DNA of 53,323 nucleotides from an uncultured Prevotellaceae bacterium (GCA_902776935.1 CACYRS010000013.1:1-53323); one strand, 5' to 3'; positions 41,919 through 51,233 are shown, counted from the first letter of the stretch. Made by a program: numbers and translations. Notes: generated by a model from the letters alone, not told the origin.

Positions 41919-42596
41919 TTAATTGGTATAGAACTTTGCACCTATGGAGAGTCCGATGATGTCTTTCAGTTTTACATCGCTACCCTGGAACATGGAACGG
42001 ATATAGAGATCACACGTACTGAACTCATAGAATAGCGCGATACGGCTATGTCTTCTGCGTTTGTTCTCAGGTATCTTGAACTCAATGCGCTCACCTAATG
42101 CAAGGTTCAGACGGAACTTGGTCGACATAAACTCATAATAGCCGTCGGGATAGCGGCCTGGCTGGCTCTTCCAGAACTCATGTCCATAGACGGTGTTGAG
42201 ATAGAGGCTGACAGTCAGCGGATCGAACCTCCAACGATCTTCTGGTATCTTCCCAATAATCTTCGAGAGGTCGATCTTCCATGGGATGAAGTTACCCTTT
42301 AGGGTCGTTGTCAACTTAGGACGCGAGGAATCATGCTTGGGGATGAAGCCTAACAGCAATTCTGTCTCCCACTTCCTTTTCTTACCATAGCTCCAGCCGA
42401 TACCTGCCGACAGGGTACCCATGTTACCTGCATTCTGGATGACGAAATGGGTAGGAATCAGCGATAACCAGGCATTCTGCCTGCGCTCAAGTCGTCGATC
42501 AAACTTGCTCTGTTGTATATCGAGGCTATCGCCAGCCATGACATGCAATGAACATGTCAGCATAACCATACTAATAAAAAATCTGTTCAATTTCAT
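41919..42596 (-). CDS. Predicted outer-membrane barrel protein, unknown family
   Basis: I do not recognise the family. The 225-residue protein has a signal peptide (MKLNRFFISMVMLTCSLHVMAGDS) and a body with HFVIQNAGNMGTLSAGIGWSYG, WETELLLGFIPK, VSLYLNTVYGHEFW, FRLNLALGERIEF and a closing IGLSIGAKFYTN, compatible with a small barrel or periplasmic beta protein. Its start overlaps the 3' end of the upstream phosphoesterase gene by ~26 bp, and the DUF4421 gene follows after one base. The close coupling suggests that the two envelope proteins work with the phosphoesterase. Confidence 0.7.
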   Translation of the reverse strand: MKLNRFFISMVMLTCSLHVMAGDSLDIQQSKFDRRLERRQNAWLSLIPTHFVIQNAGNMGTLSAGIGWSYGKKRKWETELLLGFIPKHDSSRPKLTTTLKGNFIPWKIDLSKIIGKIPEDRWRFDPLTVSLYLNTVYGHEFWKSQPGRYPDGYYEFMSTKFRLNLALGERIEFKIPENKRRRHSRIALFYEFSTCDLYIRSMFQGSDVKLKDIIGLSIGAKFYTN

Positions 42597-43410
42597 AGCC
42601 ATCCTTTTTTATAGTCATTATACGGTAGTTTCTGTGAAGGGCACAGTCGATGCCATAGAACATCAGACCGTCGTTATAGAATTCCGCGACAGAGTCGCTG
42701 TGGTCGTGCCCAAAGATGCAGCACATCAGGCCCGGAGCAAAATCAAGATAGCGACGGAATGCCTTGCAGACATTGTTGTTGAACTGGTCGCTGAATGGTG
42801 CTGCATGCATAATGATGATGGTACGGTCGAACTTGTCGGTATCCTTTGTGAACTGTTCCTCCATGAAGTCGAAGTTGGGTACTGAGGCCAGGTAGTCATA
42901 CTCTACAGCATTGGTGTTCAGACAAATGAACTTGATGCGACCTGCAATAAACGAGAAGTCGCAGGCGCCATACATCACCTCATAAGTCTGGTTACCAGTG
43001 CCGAGGAAGTCGTGGTTGCCAATCAATGCCACAAACGGACAGTTCAGGCCCAACAGTATATCACGCGACCACTCGAATTCCTTTTCTGTAGCGGTATCTG
43101 TCAGATCGCCACAGTGCACCACAAAATCAACGTTCCGACGATTCACATCTTCCACCTCGTCACGTGCCTCGGCATTCCACAGGTGGGTGTCGCTGATAAA
43201 CGCGATGCGAAGTTCTTCCTTGTTGGCAAACTCTTTCTCAATGATTGCCATCTGCTTGGCATTGATGCCTGTTTCTCCCTTGATGTTCACATCGTAGGGA
43301 TGTGTCTCGAAACCGCTACACGACAAAAGCAGATGGACGAGGAATCCCCCAACTATCGCCAGGGCTATTTTTCCTGTTGATTTAAATAATTCTACTTTCA
43401 TAATCTTCAT
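42571..43410 (-). CDS. Lipoprotein metallophosphoesterase
   Basis: The 279-residue protein is a calcineurin-like phosphoesterase anchored by a lipid: the N-terminus has a hydrophobic segment and lipobox LLLSC (IVGGFLVHLLLSCSGF). Metal-site motifs in order are ISDTHLWN, HCGDLTDT, LIGNHDF, MHAAPF and FGHDHSD. It is therefore expected in the periplasm or at the inner face of the outer membrane. The substrate is unknown. It overlaps the upstream phosphoesterase gene by one base (TAATG) and the downstream barrel gene by ~26 bp. Confidence 0.87.
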   Translation of the reverse strand: MKIMKVELFKSTGKIALAIVGGFLVHLLLSCSGFETHPYDVNIKGETGINAKQMAIIEKEFANKEELRIAFISDTHLWNAEARDEVEDVNRRNVDFVVHCGDLTDTATEKEFEWSRDILLGLNCPFVALIGNHDFLGTGNQTYEVMYGACDFSFIAGRIKFICLNTNAVEYDYLASVPNFDFMEEQFTKDTDKFDRTIIIMHAAPFSDQFNNNVCKAFRRYLDFAPGLMCCIFGHDHSDSVAEFYNDGLMFYGIDCALHRNYRIMTIKKDGYEIEQIFY

Positions 43411-44633
43411 TATTCTATGATCTTTACTATTTCTTTATCCTTGATAATCTGCAGAGAGTCGCAGAGCGAATGGCGGTAAACCTCATAGGCAGCCAGCGTG
43501 AGCGTGTCGCCTGATATGCGGACCGTCTGATAGAAACGACTTGACGCTATGGTCTTATCATAACGGTCATTATCATAGATGTCGTAGTTCTTGGGCGAAC
43601 AGTGGCTGATGGTATAGACGGGCGTAATAGCCTTTCCGTCTTCATGAGCCGTCATACGGGCATAGGCATGTTCGTGGGCCTGTAGCACCAGATCGACACC
43701 ATATGACTCAAACAATCCGTTGAACACCCATCGCTGAATCAGGTTACGACTCCTGCTCCTGATGGAAAAGAGCGGATGATGGAGCACCACTATCTTCCAG
43801 CGGGCACGGCTCTGTTCCAATTGCACCTTCAGCCAATCGCGCTGGGTCAACAGGTAAGGCAACTCACGATTACTGTCGAGCAGAAAGAACTGCACAGGGC
43901 CATAGGTGAGCGTATAGACCTGATTGTCGGCAATCTTGGAATCCAGGAAATAGGAGAAAGTCAGCGGGAAGCGACGCTCCAGCCACTGGAAGACTCCTTT
44001 CCGATAATCGTGGTTACCCGTGACTACCAACAGCGGCATGGTCTGCGTCACACTGTCGATATCACGGAAAGCTTCATCCCAACAACTCTGTCTTGGACCA
44101 TCTGCCAGATCCCCGCCACAGACCAGGAACTCACTTCCAGGGTGACGACTCAGAGCTTCACACAGGTAACGATTGGTCTCGCCACCAATGGAATCCTGTA
44201 CATCGCCGACATAAAGGAACGAAGCTTGATCTGCAGCGTCATGTTGCGTATGAAACTGGTACCAAGGAGAGGCCTTAGCATCTGTGACAACGCGATAGGC
44301 ATAGTAGGTACCTGCCTGAAGCGAACGCAGACGGGCCACATAATAGGCAGCCTGACCGCCACGGGAGCGGAACACCTCACCCTGGGCCTCCACACGGATC
44401 GTGTCGCTGTCAGCCAGACAGACGAGTTCAAGCCAAGAGGGCCGAACCACACTGTCTGCCTGCCAACTGACATTGCGTGACAGAGGATGGGTATCACCAA
44501 AGGTGAGCAGCACATGCGAGGGAGACAGAGACGGGACATAAGCCTCCTCATCCTCTTCCACAAACCATGTATGCCAGCGTGAGGCAACCCAAAGGGCCAA
44601 CACGATGAAGACCCCCACCCCGATCTTTTTCAT
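43410..44633 (-). CDS. Purple-acid-phosphatase-like membrane-anchored phosphoesterase
   Basis: The 407-residue protein has one N-terminal membrane anchor (MKKIGVGVFIVLALWVASRW), a fibronectin-III-like domain of ~100 residues (PSHVLLTFGDTHPLSRNVSWQ ... GTYYAYRVV) and a metallophosphatase domain. This is the layout of purple acid phosphatases. Motifs in order: FLYVGDVQDS, VCGGDLADGPRQS, VTGNHDYRKG, LHHPLFSI and LQAHEHAYAR. It would act in the periplasm on a phosphomonoester or diester. It follows the 39-residue lipoprotein gene by 2 bp and overlaps the next phosphoesterase by one base. Confidence 0.88.
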   Translation of the reverse strand: MKKIGVGVFIVLALWVASRWHTWFVEEDEEAYVPSLSPSHVLLTFGDTHPLSRNVSWQADSVVRPSWLELVCLADSDTIRVEAQGEVFRSRGGQAAYYVARLRSLQAGTYYAYRVVTDAKASPWYQFHTQHDAADQASFLYVGDVQDSIGGETNRYLCEALSRHPGSEFLVCGGDLADGPRQSCWDEAFRDIDSVTQTMPLLVVTGNHDYRKGVFQWLERRFPLTFSYFLDSKIADNQVYTLTYGPVQFFLLDSNRELPYLLTQRDWLKVQLEQSRARWKIVVLHHPLFSIRSRSRNLIQRWVFNGLFESYGVDLVLQAHEHAYARMTAHEDGKAITPVYTISHCSPKNYDIYDNDRYDKTIASSRFYQTVRISGDTLTLAAYEVYRHSLCDSLQIIKDKEIVKIIE

Positions 44634-44635
44634 TA

Positions 44636-44755
44636 TTATTTCTTTTCCGTGAACGCCTTGATATGGTCGGCAGCGGGTTTGTTACTACTCTTGCAAGAAG
44701 CAAAAGTCATGGCTACCAGCATCACTAATGCTAAAAGATAACTAAGCTTTTTCAT
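44636..44755 (-). CDS. 39-residue lipoprotein
   Basis: A short gene overlooked by usual length cut-offs: MKKLSYLLALVMLVAMTFAS then C, giving a clear lipobox (FASC), followed by an 18-residue mature part (CKSSNKPAADHIKAFTEKK). Two bases separate its TAA from the next ATG. It stands between the TolC-type gene (40 bp) and the phosphoesterase. The mature peptide is too short to fold alone; it might be an assembly factor or a tether for a neighbouring envelope protein. The signal peptide and the tight spacing make it a credible gene. Confidence 0.72.
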   Translation of the reverse strand: MKKLSYLLALVMLVAMTFASCKSSNKPAADHIKAFTEKK

Positions 44756-44795
44756 TTGTTTATTTATGTGATGTTTACCAAGTTATTTCTTGTCA

Positions 44796-46127
44796 TTATT
44801 TTGTCGCCTGTCCTGTAGCCTGGCGGTATTCCAGAATCTTGGTCTGCATGGTGGCGTAGGCATCGGTGTAGCGGTCGCAGGCCGCCTGATACTGTTGTTC
44901 TGCCAGCAAGAGGTCGCTCATCTTTGTGGTGCCCACACGATAGTAGTCTTTATTCAGTCGCAGATTCTCCTCTGCCTGAGCAACGGCATCGTGGGCAATG
45001 AGCAGTTTCTTGTGACTGGTCTCTCAGGCGTTGTTCATGCGGATGACGAGCTTCTGACCGTTGTCTTTCAACTGTTCCTGGGCATCCTGGAGGGCAAGGT
45101 TCTGCTTCTTGATATGGTGAGAACCGCCCCACCAACCGCTGATGGGTACACTGACTGTGGCAAAGACCATAGCGTTAGTGTTCTTGCCGAACCAGTCGTT
45201 ATAGCTGTAGCTGGCTCCGACGCCCACAGAGGGGAGATTCTGGCCAACGGCCATGGCGCGCTGCAGGCGTTTGCTCTCGACATTCTTCTCCAGCAGGCGG
45301 TATTGTGGCGTGGCGGCGAGGGCGGATTGATGGTCTTGTCGCAGGGCTATGGGGAGCGTAGGGACATGCCCGACGGCAAAACCGTCAGGAACGGTGACGT
45401 CGATGGTTTCGTCAGGCTTGCCGACGTGCTGCGCCAACAATTGGCGGACGGTGGTCAGACCGTTCTCCATTTCCAGCTGGGCACTCTCCACCTCGCCCTT
45501 GCGCAGCTGCACCTGTAGCAGGTCGTTGCGGTTGACGGCTCCCACGCGTACCATATTATTAACGTCCTTCTCCAACTGTTCCAGCATGTCGTGAACGGTG
45601 GCGAGGGTCAGCAGTTTCTCTTTCAGCGACACGACCTTCCAGTAGTACTCCTCGGTGGTCATCTCCACCTGATCCGCAGAGACCTCCATCTGCAATTCGC
45701 TGGCCTCGATACCGACCTTTGCCAACTTGTTGCCATTGATGATCTGACCGCCCATGAAGACAGGCTGCACGGCGGAAATGGAGCCGTAGATGCCTTTCTT
45801 CATCAGGCTGATGTTGGCGGGTATCAGCCCTTGCGGTACGATGGCGGCAAGGGCATCGGGCAGTTCGATGTCACAGTCAACCAATGGCTTGTTGTTTTGG
45901 AACCCAAAACCCATAGCCGACACGTGGGGGAAGAAATTGGTGAATGCCTCGCTTTTCTGCTCCTGCGACTGCTGGATGGCGGTGCGGGCGGAACGCAGGC
46001 TGTAGTTGTTCTCGATAGCCAACTGCTTCAATTGGTCCAAAGAATACGTTTGCGCTACGCTAAATGATAAATGACAAATGATAAATGATAAACTTATCAA
46101 GAGCCTCTTGTCTATCTTGTTAATCAT
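44796..46127 (-). pseudogene. TolC-type outer-membrane efflux protein with an in-frame TGA
   Basis: The ~443-residue frame encodes an outer-membrane factor for RND efflux. It has a signal peptide (MINKIDKRLLISLSFIICHLSFSVAQ), paired TolC helices (YSLDQLKQLAIENNYSLRSARTAIQQ; LLQVQLRKGEVESAQLEMENG) and barrel strands. The frame is stopped by TGA at 45024-45026 in MNNA-stop-ETSHKKLL. Relatives have Trp (NAW), so TGG has become TGA. Downstream the same frame continues with AQAEENLRLNKDYYRVGTTKMSDLLLAEQQY and ends at 44796. Four AAATGAT-type heptads (46062-46089) encode part of the signal peptide. Confidence 0.87.
46062..46089 (+). repeat. Four 7-bp repeats in the TolC signal-peptide coding region
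   Basis: AAATGAT, AAATGAC, AAATGAT and AAATGAT run without gaps. Read on the minus strand they encode the hydrophobic SLSFIICHLSFS segment of the signal peptide. Confidence 0.85.
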
Positions 46128-46132
46128 AATTC

Positions 46133-46160
46133 TCAATTTTCAATTCTCAATTCTCAATTC
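46133..46160 (+). repeat. Four 7-bp repeats between the RND and TolC genes
   Basis: TCAATTT followed by three TCAATTC units fills the gap from the RND stop (46160) to just before the TolC start (46127). Confidence 0.85.
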
Positions 46161-49100
46161 TATTCGCTCTTTCCCATCACCTTCCAATAGGCTATCGGCA
46201 TCACTGTCAGAATGAAGAACATGGTAATCAGCGTACCATAGCAGATAACGGCACCCATAGGCACCCAAAGTGCGCTGCCGCCAAGGATCATAGGAACCAC
46301 ACCCATGGAGGCTGCGGCTGACGTCAGGAAGATAGGACGCATACGGCGCTCCGCTGCCACATGGATGGCATCCTTGAGCGAGAGTTTCTCCAGCTCCTTC
46401 ACCTCTGCCGCATAGTCGAAGAGGATGACGCCGTTTCGTACCAAGATACCCCCGACGGCCATACCGAATACGCAGAGTGTGAGGCAAATCATGATGAGCA
46501 GGGCCTCGCTGACACTCTTGAAGTGCCACAACAGCACGAAGAAGATAATCATGATAGACATGATGAGGGCACCGGCAATCTGGGGACCTGTCTCGTTATC
46601 GGCCTCATACTGTCCGCCATACTCCATCTGCATGCCTTCTGGCAACTGGAAGTCGGCCAGACGCTTCATAATCTTCTTGGTCACGATGCCTTCGTTCTGT
46701 CCACGAGCCACCTCAGCTATTACCGTGACTGCACGCAGACCGTTGCGATGGCAGATCTGACCATACTGCCAGGTGGGAACGACCTCGGCAAACTGACGCA
46801 GAGGAATGCTGGGCAGGAAACTACCACCATCGGCGATGCTCCTCAAACCCTCGATATCAGTGGGGATGGCGGCAGAGATGCCGATGGGTATCAGTTCGTC
46901 CATCACATCCTGCTTCGTGGCCTGGTCGGCATCCTCGGTCTTCATCTTCACGTTGATATCGTAGTCACCCTCCCAAGCCGTACTGACGGTGAGGCCGTCG
47001 CCATAGCGGAAGGCCATCTGCAACTCGACAGTCTCGTTGGTAATACCCAGTCGCGAAGCTTTCTCGTCGTCAATCTTGATACGGGTGGTAGAAAGCGGGT
47101 GGTAGAAAGCGGCTCCAGCATGTTGCTGCGTACAAGCATCAGCTCCGGCATCTGGCGCAGAATCTTGACAATGCTGTCAGAATAGTCTTTCAGTTCACTG
47201 AGGTTATCACTTTTCAGGCGCACCTCGATAGGTACTGCACAACTGCTGAAGCTCAGCTGCTTGATCTTCACGTATGCCTCGGGGAACATCTTCGTATATT
47301 TTTCCGTACACTCATCTATCAATTGTACGGTAGCTTCGTTGCTCGTGGTATTGACGATGAACTGTGCATAGCTCTCGTCAGCGAACTGTGGGGCATACGC
47401 TGTATGGAAGCGTGGCGACGCACAGCCTTTGAAGGAGGCGATGCCCACTACGCGCTCGTCCTTGCTGATCATGTGCTCCAGTGAGTCGGCCACAGCCGTG
47501 GTACGCTCGATAGTCGTGCCGAGGGGCAGGTAGATTTCTACGGCAAACTGGTCGCGGTCGGCGATAGGCATCATCTTCTGGGGAACCTTGAGGAACATCA
47601 GACAACCGATGACGAATCCGGCAACACCCATGCCGATGGTTGCCCATGGATGGTGGAAGCACCAGGCCAGCAGTTTCTTGTAGTACTTGTCCATGATGTC
47701 GAGCAGGTTGAAGGGCTTCTTGCCGTTCTTGGGCTTGGCGGCCTCAATGGGCTTGGTAATGAAGAAGTACTGCAGGATGGGCAGCAGCGTCTGCGCAATG
47801 ATCATCGAGATAAAGAGCACAATGCTGATGGCCCAGGGGAATGAGAGCAGGAAGTCGTGGGACTGGCCTTTCATCATAATCAGGAACGGGAAGAACGTCA
47901 CCGAGATACACAATGTAGCCGTGAAGATGGACTTCAGGAAGTGGACGGTGGCATCGATGCTGGCCTGCCAGCGCGTCTTGCCCTCGGCCATCATCTCCAT
48001 ATAGGAGTCGATAATCACGTCAGTTCGATGCCGAACATGTAGAAGGTGCCTAATGAGATGAAGATGGTGATGGGCATCGTGCCTGCGGCCACCATAGCCA
48101 CACGAACCGGCATAATGAGCACAACCACCAAGATCACTGTTGTAATGGCTATCAGCAGTTCGTGCAGGAAATTCTCGATGGAGTCGTCAACCACCTTGGC
48201 CTGGTCGGTAATGGTGGTCAACTGTATGTCGTTGGGAATGTCTTGCTTGAAGTGGGCCAGCTTCTCGTTGATCTCTGCACCCATCTTCGACACATCCTGA
48301 CCTTTCTTGATTTCCACCGACAGGAGCAGACACTTCGTGCCGTTGCTGGTGATATAAGATGTCATCTTAGGATATTCACGCTTGACGGTAGCCACGTCTT
48401 TCAGGCGTACCGTATTGCCGGCGTCGTCGGTATAGATGACGGTGTTCTCCACATCGTAGATCTTGTTCAACGCATGATCGACATAGATGGGCGACTTGTA
48501 ACCGTCGTTCTTGATGCGGCCGGCAGTGGTCACAAAGCCTTTGCCGCGCAGTTGCTGGGCGATGGTCAGGTAGCTGATGCCATAGTGTGAAAGCTTGTCG
48601 GAGTTCAGATAGATACTGATCTGGTCGTGCTGCAGTCCGAATACCGTCATCTTGCCCACGCTGGGAATCATACGCAACGAGTCGATGAGGGTGTTCATAT
48701 AGTCGTTCAGCTCACGATAGGTCTTGTCCTTCGACTCCATGGCCAACAGCAGGGCCGAGGTGTCGCCGAAGTCGTCGTTCACCTGGATGGCCAGCACACC
48801 GTCGGGCAGTTCGTTCTTGAAACCCTGTACGCCATGCTTGAACTTCGACCAGAACCCATCCTTATCTGTCAGCTCGTCGTTCAGCTCCATCTGAATGATA
48901 CAAAGCCCGTCTTTCGAATAGGAAATAGTCTTTTCCTTCTTCACCTCCTTATAAGTAAAGATGTATTTCTCTAACGGTTTGGTCACCTGTTCCTCCATCT
49001 CCTGGGCTGTCACACCGGGATAGACGGCGACGACGATACCCTGACGGATGGTGAAGTCGGGGAACTCGTTCTTGTTGATGTTCGCCAAACCATAGATGCC

Positions 49101-49196
49101 CAGAGCCACCATGCAGCTCACAAGCAGTATGATAATCTGCCGGTAGTGCATCGACCACTCCTGCAGACTCATCTTTTTTTCTTTCTTCTCTTCCAT
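46160..49196 (-). pseudogene. RND efflux pump (AcrB/MMPL-like HAE family), deletions and a 14-bp duplication
   Basis: Three frames together spell an inner-membrane RND pump of about 1,000 residues: EWSMHYRQIIILLVSCMVALGIYG, the pore region NEFPDFTIRQGIVVAVYPGVTAQEMEEQVTKPLE, then HELLIAITTVILVVVLIMPVRVA, and a C-terminal half ending in RRMRPIFLTSAAASMGVVPMILGGSALW. The first frame ends at 48015 in GIEL where TM4 with its paired Asp should follow; the next frame resumes at VIIDSYMEM. A 14-bp tandem duplication (47083-47110) shifts the frame again; removing one copy restores LEPLSTTRIKIDDEKASRLG. A third, in-frame gap is likely in TM11 (VFGMA-VGGILVRNG). The pump cannot work. Confidence 0.88.
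47083..47110 (+). repeat. 14-bp perfect tandem duplication in the RND gene
   Basis: GGGTGGTAGAAAGC occurs twice without a gap. One copy fits the reading frame; the second shifts it. Confidence 0.92.
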
Positions 49197-49209
49197 AGTT
49201 AATCGTTTC

Positions 49210-49258
49210 TTAACTCTTAACTCTCAATTCTTAACTCTCAATTCTCAACTCTCAATTC
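49210..49258 (+). repeat. Seven 7-bp repeats between the adaptor and RND genes
   Basis: Seven heptads alternate between TTAACTC, TCAATTC and TCAACTC, all TNAANTC. They fill almost the entire gap between the adaptor stop and the RND start, and are the longest heptad array in the window. Confidence 0.9.
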
Positions 49259-49262
49259 TCAA

Positions 49263-50082
49263 TTACTTCACAATCTCCACCTTCATGCCGTTGCTCACCT
49301 TCTGCTGTCCGGAAACAATGAGTTGGTCGCCAGAAGAGAGACCGCCACTGACTTGTGCACCCTGCGCCGTCTCACTACTGATGATAATCTCGCGCTTTAC
49401 GGCCTTGCCACCGTTGACAACCCATACGAAGGTCTTGTTGTCATGCCTGACAAATCATGCCTGGCAACAATTGACCGTCATGGTTCAGGATGGTAGCCTT
49501 TACCTCATAGGTACGCGAACGGGGATCGGCACTCACACCGCGCTCCGTCACCACACCCGAGAATTCACGGTTGTCAAGGGCAGGTACGATAATCTTCATC
49601 GACGAACCTTTCTTGATGCGCTGTACGTCATCCTCAGGTACACTGATTTTCACCTTCACACTGCCGATGTTGACCAACTTCACAACAGACAAGCCAGGCG
49701 CTGCGTTCTGCCCCATCTCTGCATTCTTCGAGGCAATATAGCCACTGAAGGGAGCATAGAGCTTCGTGTCGGCCAGCGACTTCCGGGCCATCGCCTCCTG
49801 TGCGGTGGCAGTCTTTAGCTGACTCTCAATTTGAATCCACTGCATCTCGGGCAACGAACCGGCATCGTGCAGCTCCTTCATGCGGTTATAGGTGTCCTGA
49901 GCATGCTCAAGTCCCGTTTTCGCAATGGTGTAGGCATGCTGCAGCGTCGTAGGGTCCAGTTCAGCAATCAGCTGTCCAGCACCAACCGTCTGTCCGGCAC
50001 TGACATAAATCCTTTTGATAGTACCGCAACTACATAGTGCTACAAGCACCATCATAGTCAAAATTGTACGAATGATTTTCAT
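49263..50082 (-). pseudogene. RND membrane-fusion adaptor (HlyD/AcrA-like) with two deletions
   Basis: The gene begins with a lipoprotein signal (MKIIRTILTMMVLVALCSC) but the lipobox is followed almost at once by GTIKRIYVSAGQTVGAGQLIAELD, the first lipoyl half. The N-terminal beta segment of ~40-60 residues normally in between is missing. The helical hairpin (AYTIAKTGLEHAQDTYNRMKELHD) and beta-barrel (VKVKISVPEDDVQRIKKGSSMKI) follow. The frame then stops at 49441 after QLLPGMICQA, while the C-terminal NKTFVWVVNGGKAVKREI to NGMKVEIVK is read in another frame to 49263, so a second deletion of part of the membrane-proximal domain is inferred. It follows araC and precedes the RND gene. Confidence 0.84.
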
Positions 50083-50100
50083 TTTTTTATCGTTGATGGA

Positions 50101-51036
50101 TTATTGATTATTTCTTTTGTGATATTTATTACGATATGCTAACGGCGTCATACCAGCATGCTCCTTGAAATATCTGCCGAAGAACGATGGATTGGGAAAA
50201 TTCAGTTCGTTGGAAATCTCCTGAATCGTCATGTCGGTGAAGCGCAGTCGGTGCTCAATGGCTTTCATTGTGAAAAGCTGTATGATGGTACTCGGCCGGC
50301 AGTTCATCGTCTCTTTCAGAATGGTCGAGAGATATTTGGGCGTGATGTTGAGTTGGCTGGCAAATTCCTCCACCCTACGGATACGTCCATCGCTCTTTTC
50401 TGCCATGCGCATAAACTTGTCGGCCAGCCGTCTGCGGTGGATGCTGTAAGAAGTATCCTCTTGAAAATCCTTCTCTACACCATTGGTACTTAGCATTTCC
50501 TTCTTTACCTCCTCACGACGCATCATTGACAGCATTTCCAGCATCATCGTACCCGCAAGCGACCTTACTATGTCAGGATAGAGAATCGCAGAACGATCCT
50601 TCATGCGGTGGAACAACATCTGGAAGTATCCATCAATCAGGCTCATGTCATCATCCGTAAGATGCACTTTCGGGTGTTGTTTCAGATAAACCATGTCCAT
50701 AAAATCTGTATTGCTGTAGATATTCACGTTCCATATTTCACTGCGTGTGAACCATATCTGACGGCAATTGAAATCAGGCGAAACCATGAGGTTGCTGATA
50801 ATATTATGCGTCATATAAAGAAACAGGTCGTTCTTCTCCATCGTGTACTTCACACCGTCGTATTCGAACTGCGCCCGGCCACCCGTACAGATCAGACCGA
50901 TTCTGTGCTCCTCTGTATAGAGTTTACCGCTGGGAATGCATCCCCAGTCGATGTCCTCTATCACTACAAGATCATCACTTTCGTCTATCCGATAAGTGCC
51001 CTCCCCATGTCGAGGCGTGAGTTTCTTAATCTCCAT
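50101..51036 (-). CDS. AraC-family transcriptional regulator
   Basis: The 311-residue protein has an N-terminal cupin-like sensing domain and a C-terminal AraC/XylS DNA-binding domain with two helix-turn-helix units (EEFASQLNITPKYLSTILKE; IQEISNELNFPNPSFFGRYFKEHAGMTPLAYRNKYH). Genes of this type commonly precede RND operons in Prevotella and Bacteroides and regulate them. It starts the transcript of the adaptor, RND and TolC genes and appears intact, unlike its targets. Confidence 0.9.
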   Translation of the reverse strand: MEIKKLTPRHGEGTYRIDESDDLVVIEDIDWGCIPSGKLYTEEHRIGLICTGGRAQFEYDGVKYTMEKNDLFLYMTHNIISNLMVSPDFNCRQIWFTRSEIWNVNIYSNTDFMDMVYLKQHPKVHLTDDDMSLIDGYFQMLFHRMKDRSAILYPDIVRSLAGTMMLEMLSMMRREEVKKEMLSTNGVEKDFQEDTSYSIHRRRLADKFMRMAEKSDGRIRRVEEFASQLNITPKYLSTILKETMNCRPSTIIQLFTMKAIEHRLRFTDMTIQEISNELNFPNPSFFGRYFKEHAGMTPLAYRNKYHKRNNQ

Positions 51037-51233
51037 TCTGTCCTTTATTTACTTTCTAGGGTGCAAAGTTCGATAAAAAAAATCTATTTTTGCTGTTTGA
51101 AATGTAACCGAATATGTTCTGTTACGTTTTGCGCCTCTGTAAAGACAGAAATCGATAACTAAAAAAGAAATAAAGGACATGAGCCGTTGCTGGAAACGAC
51201 CTGTCCTATTTCAGTTTGGCAGCCGATATATGT

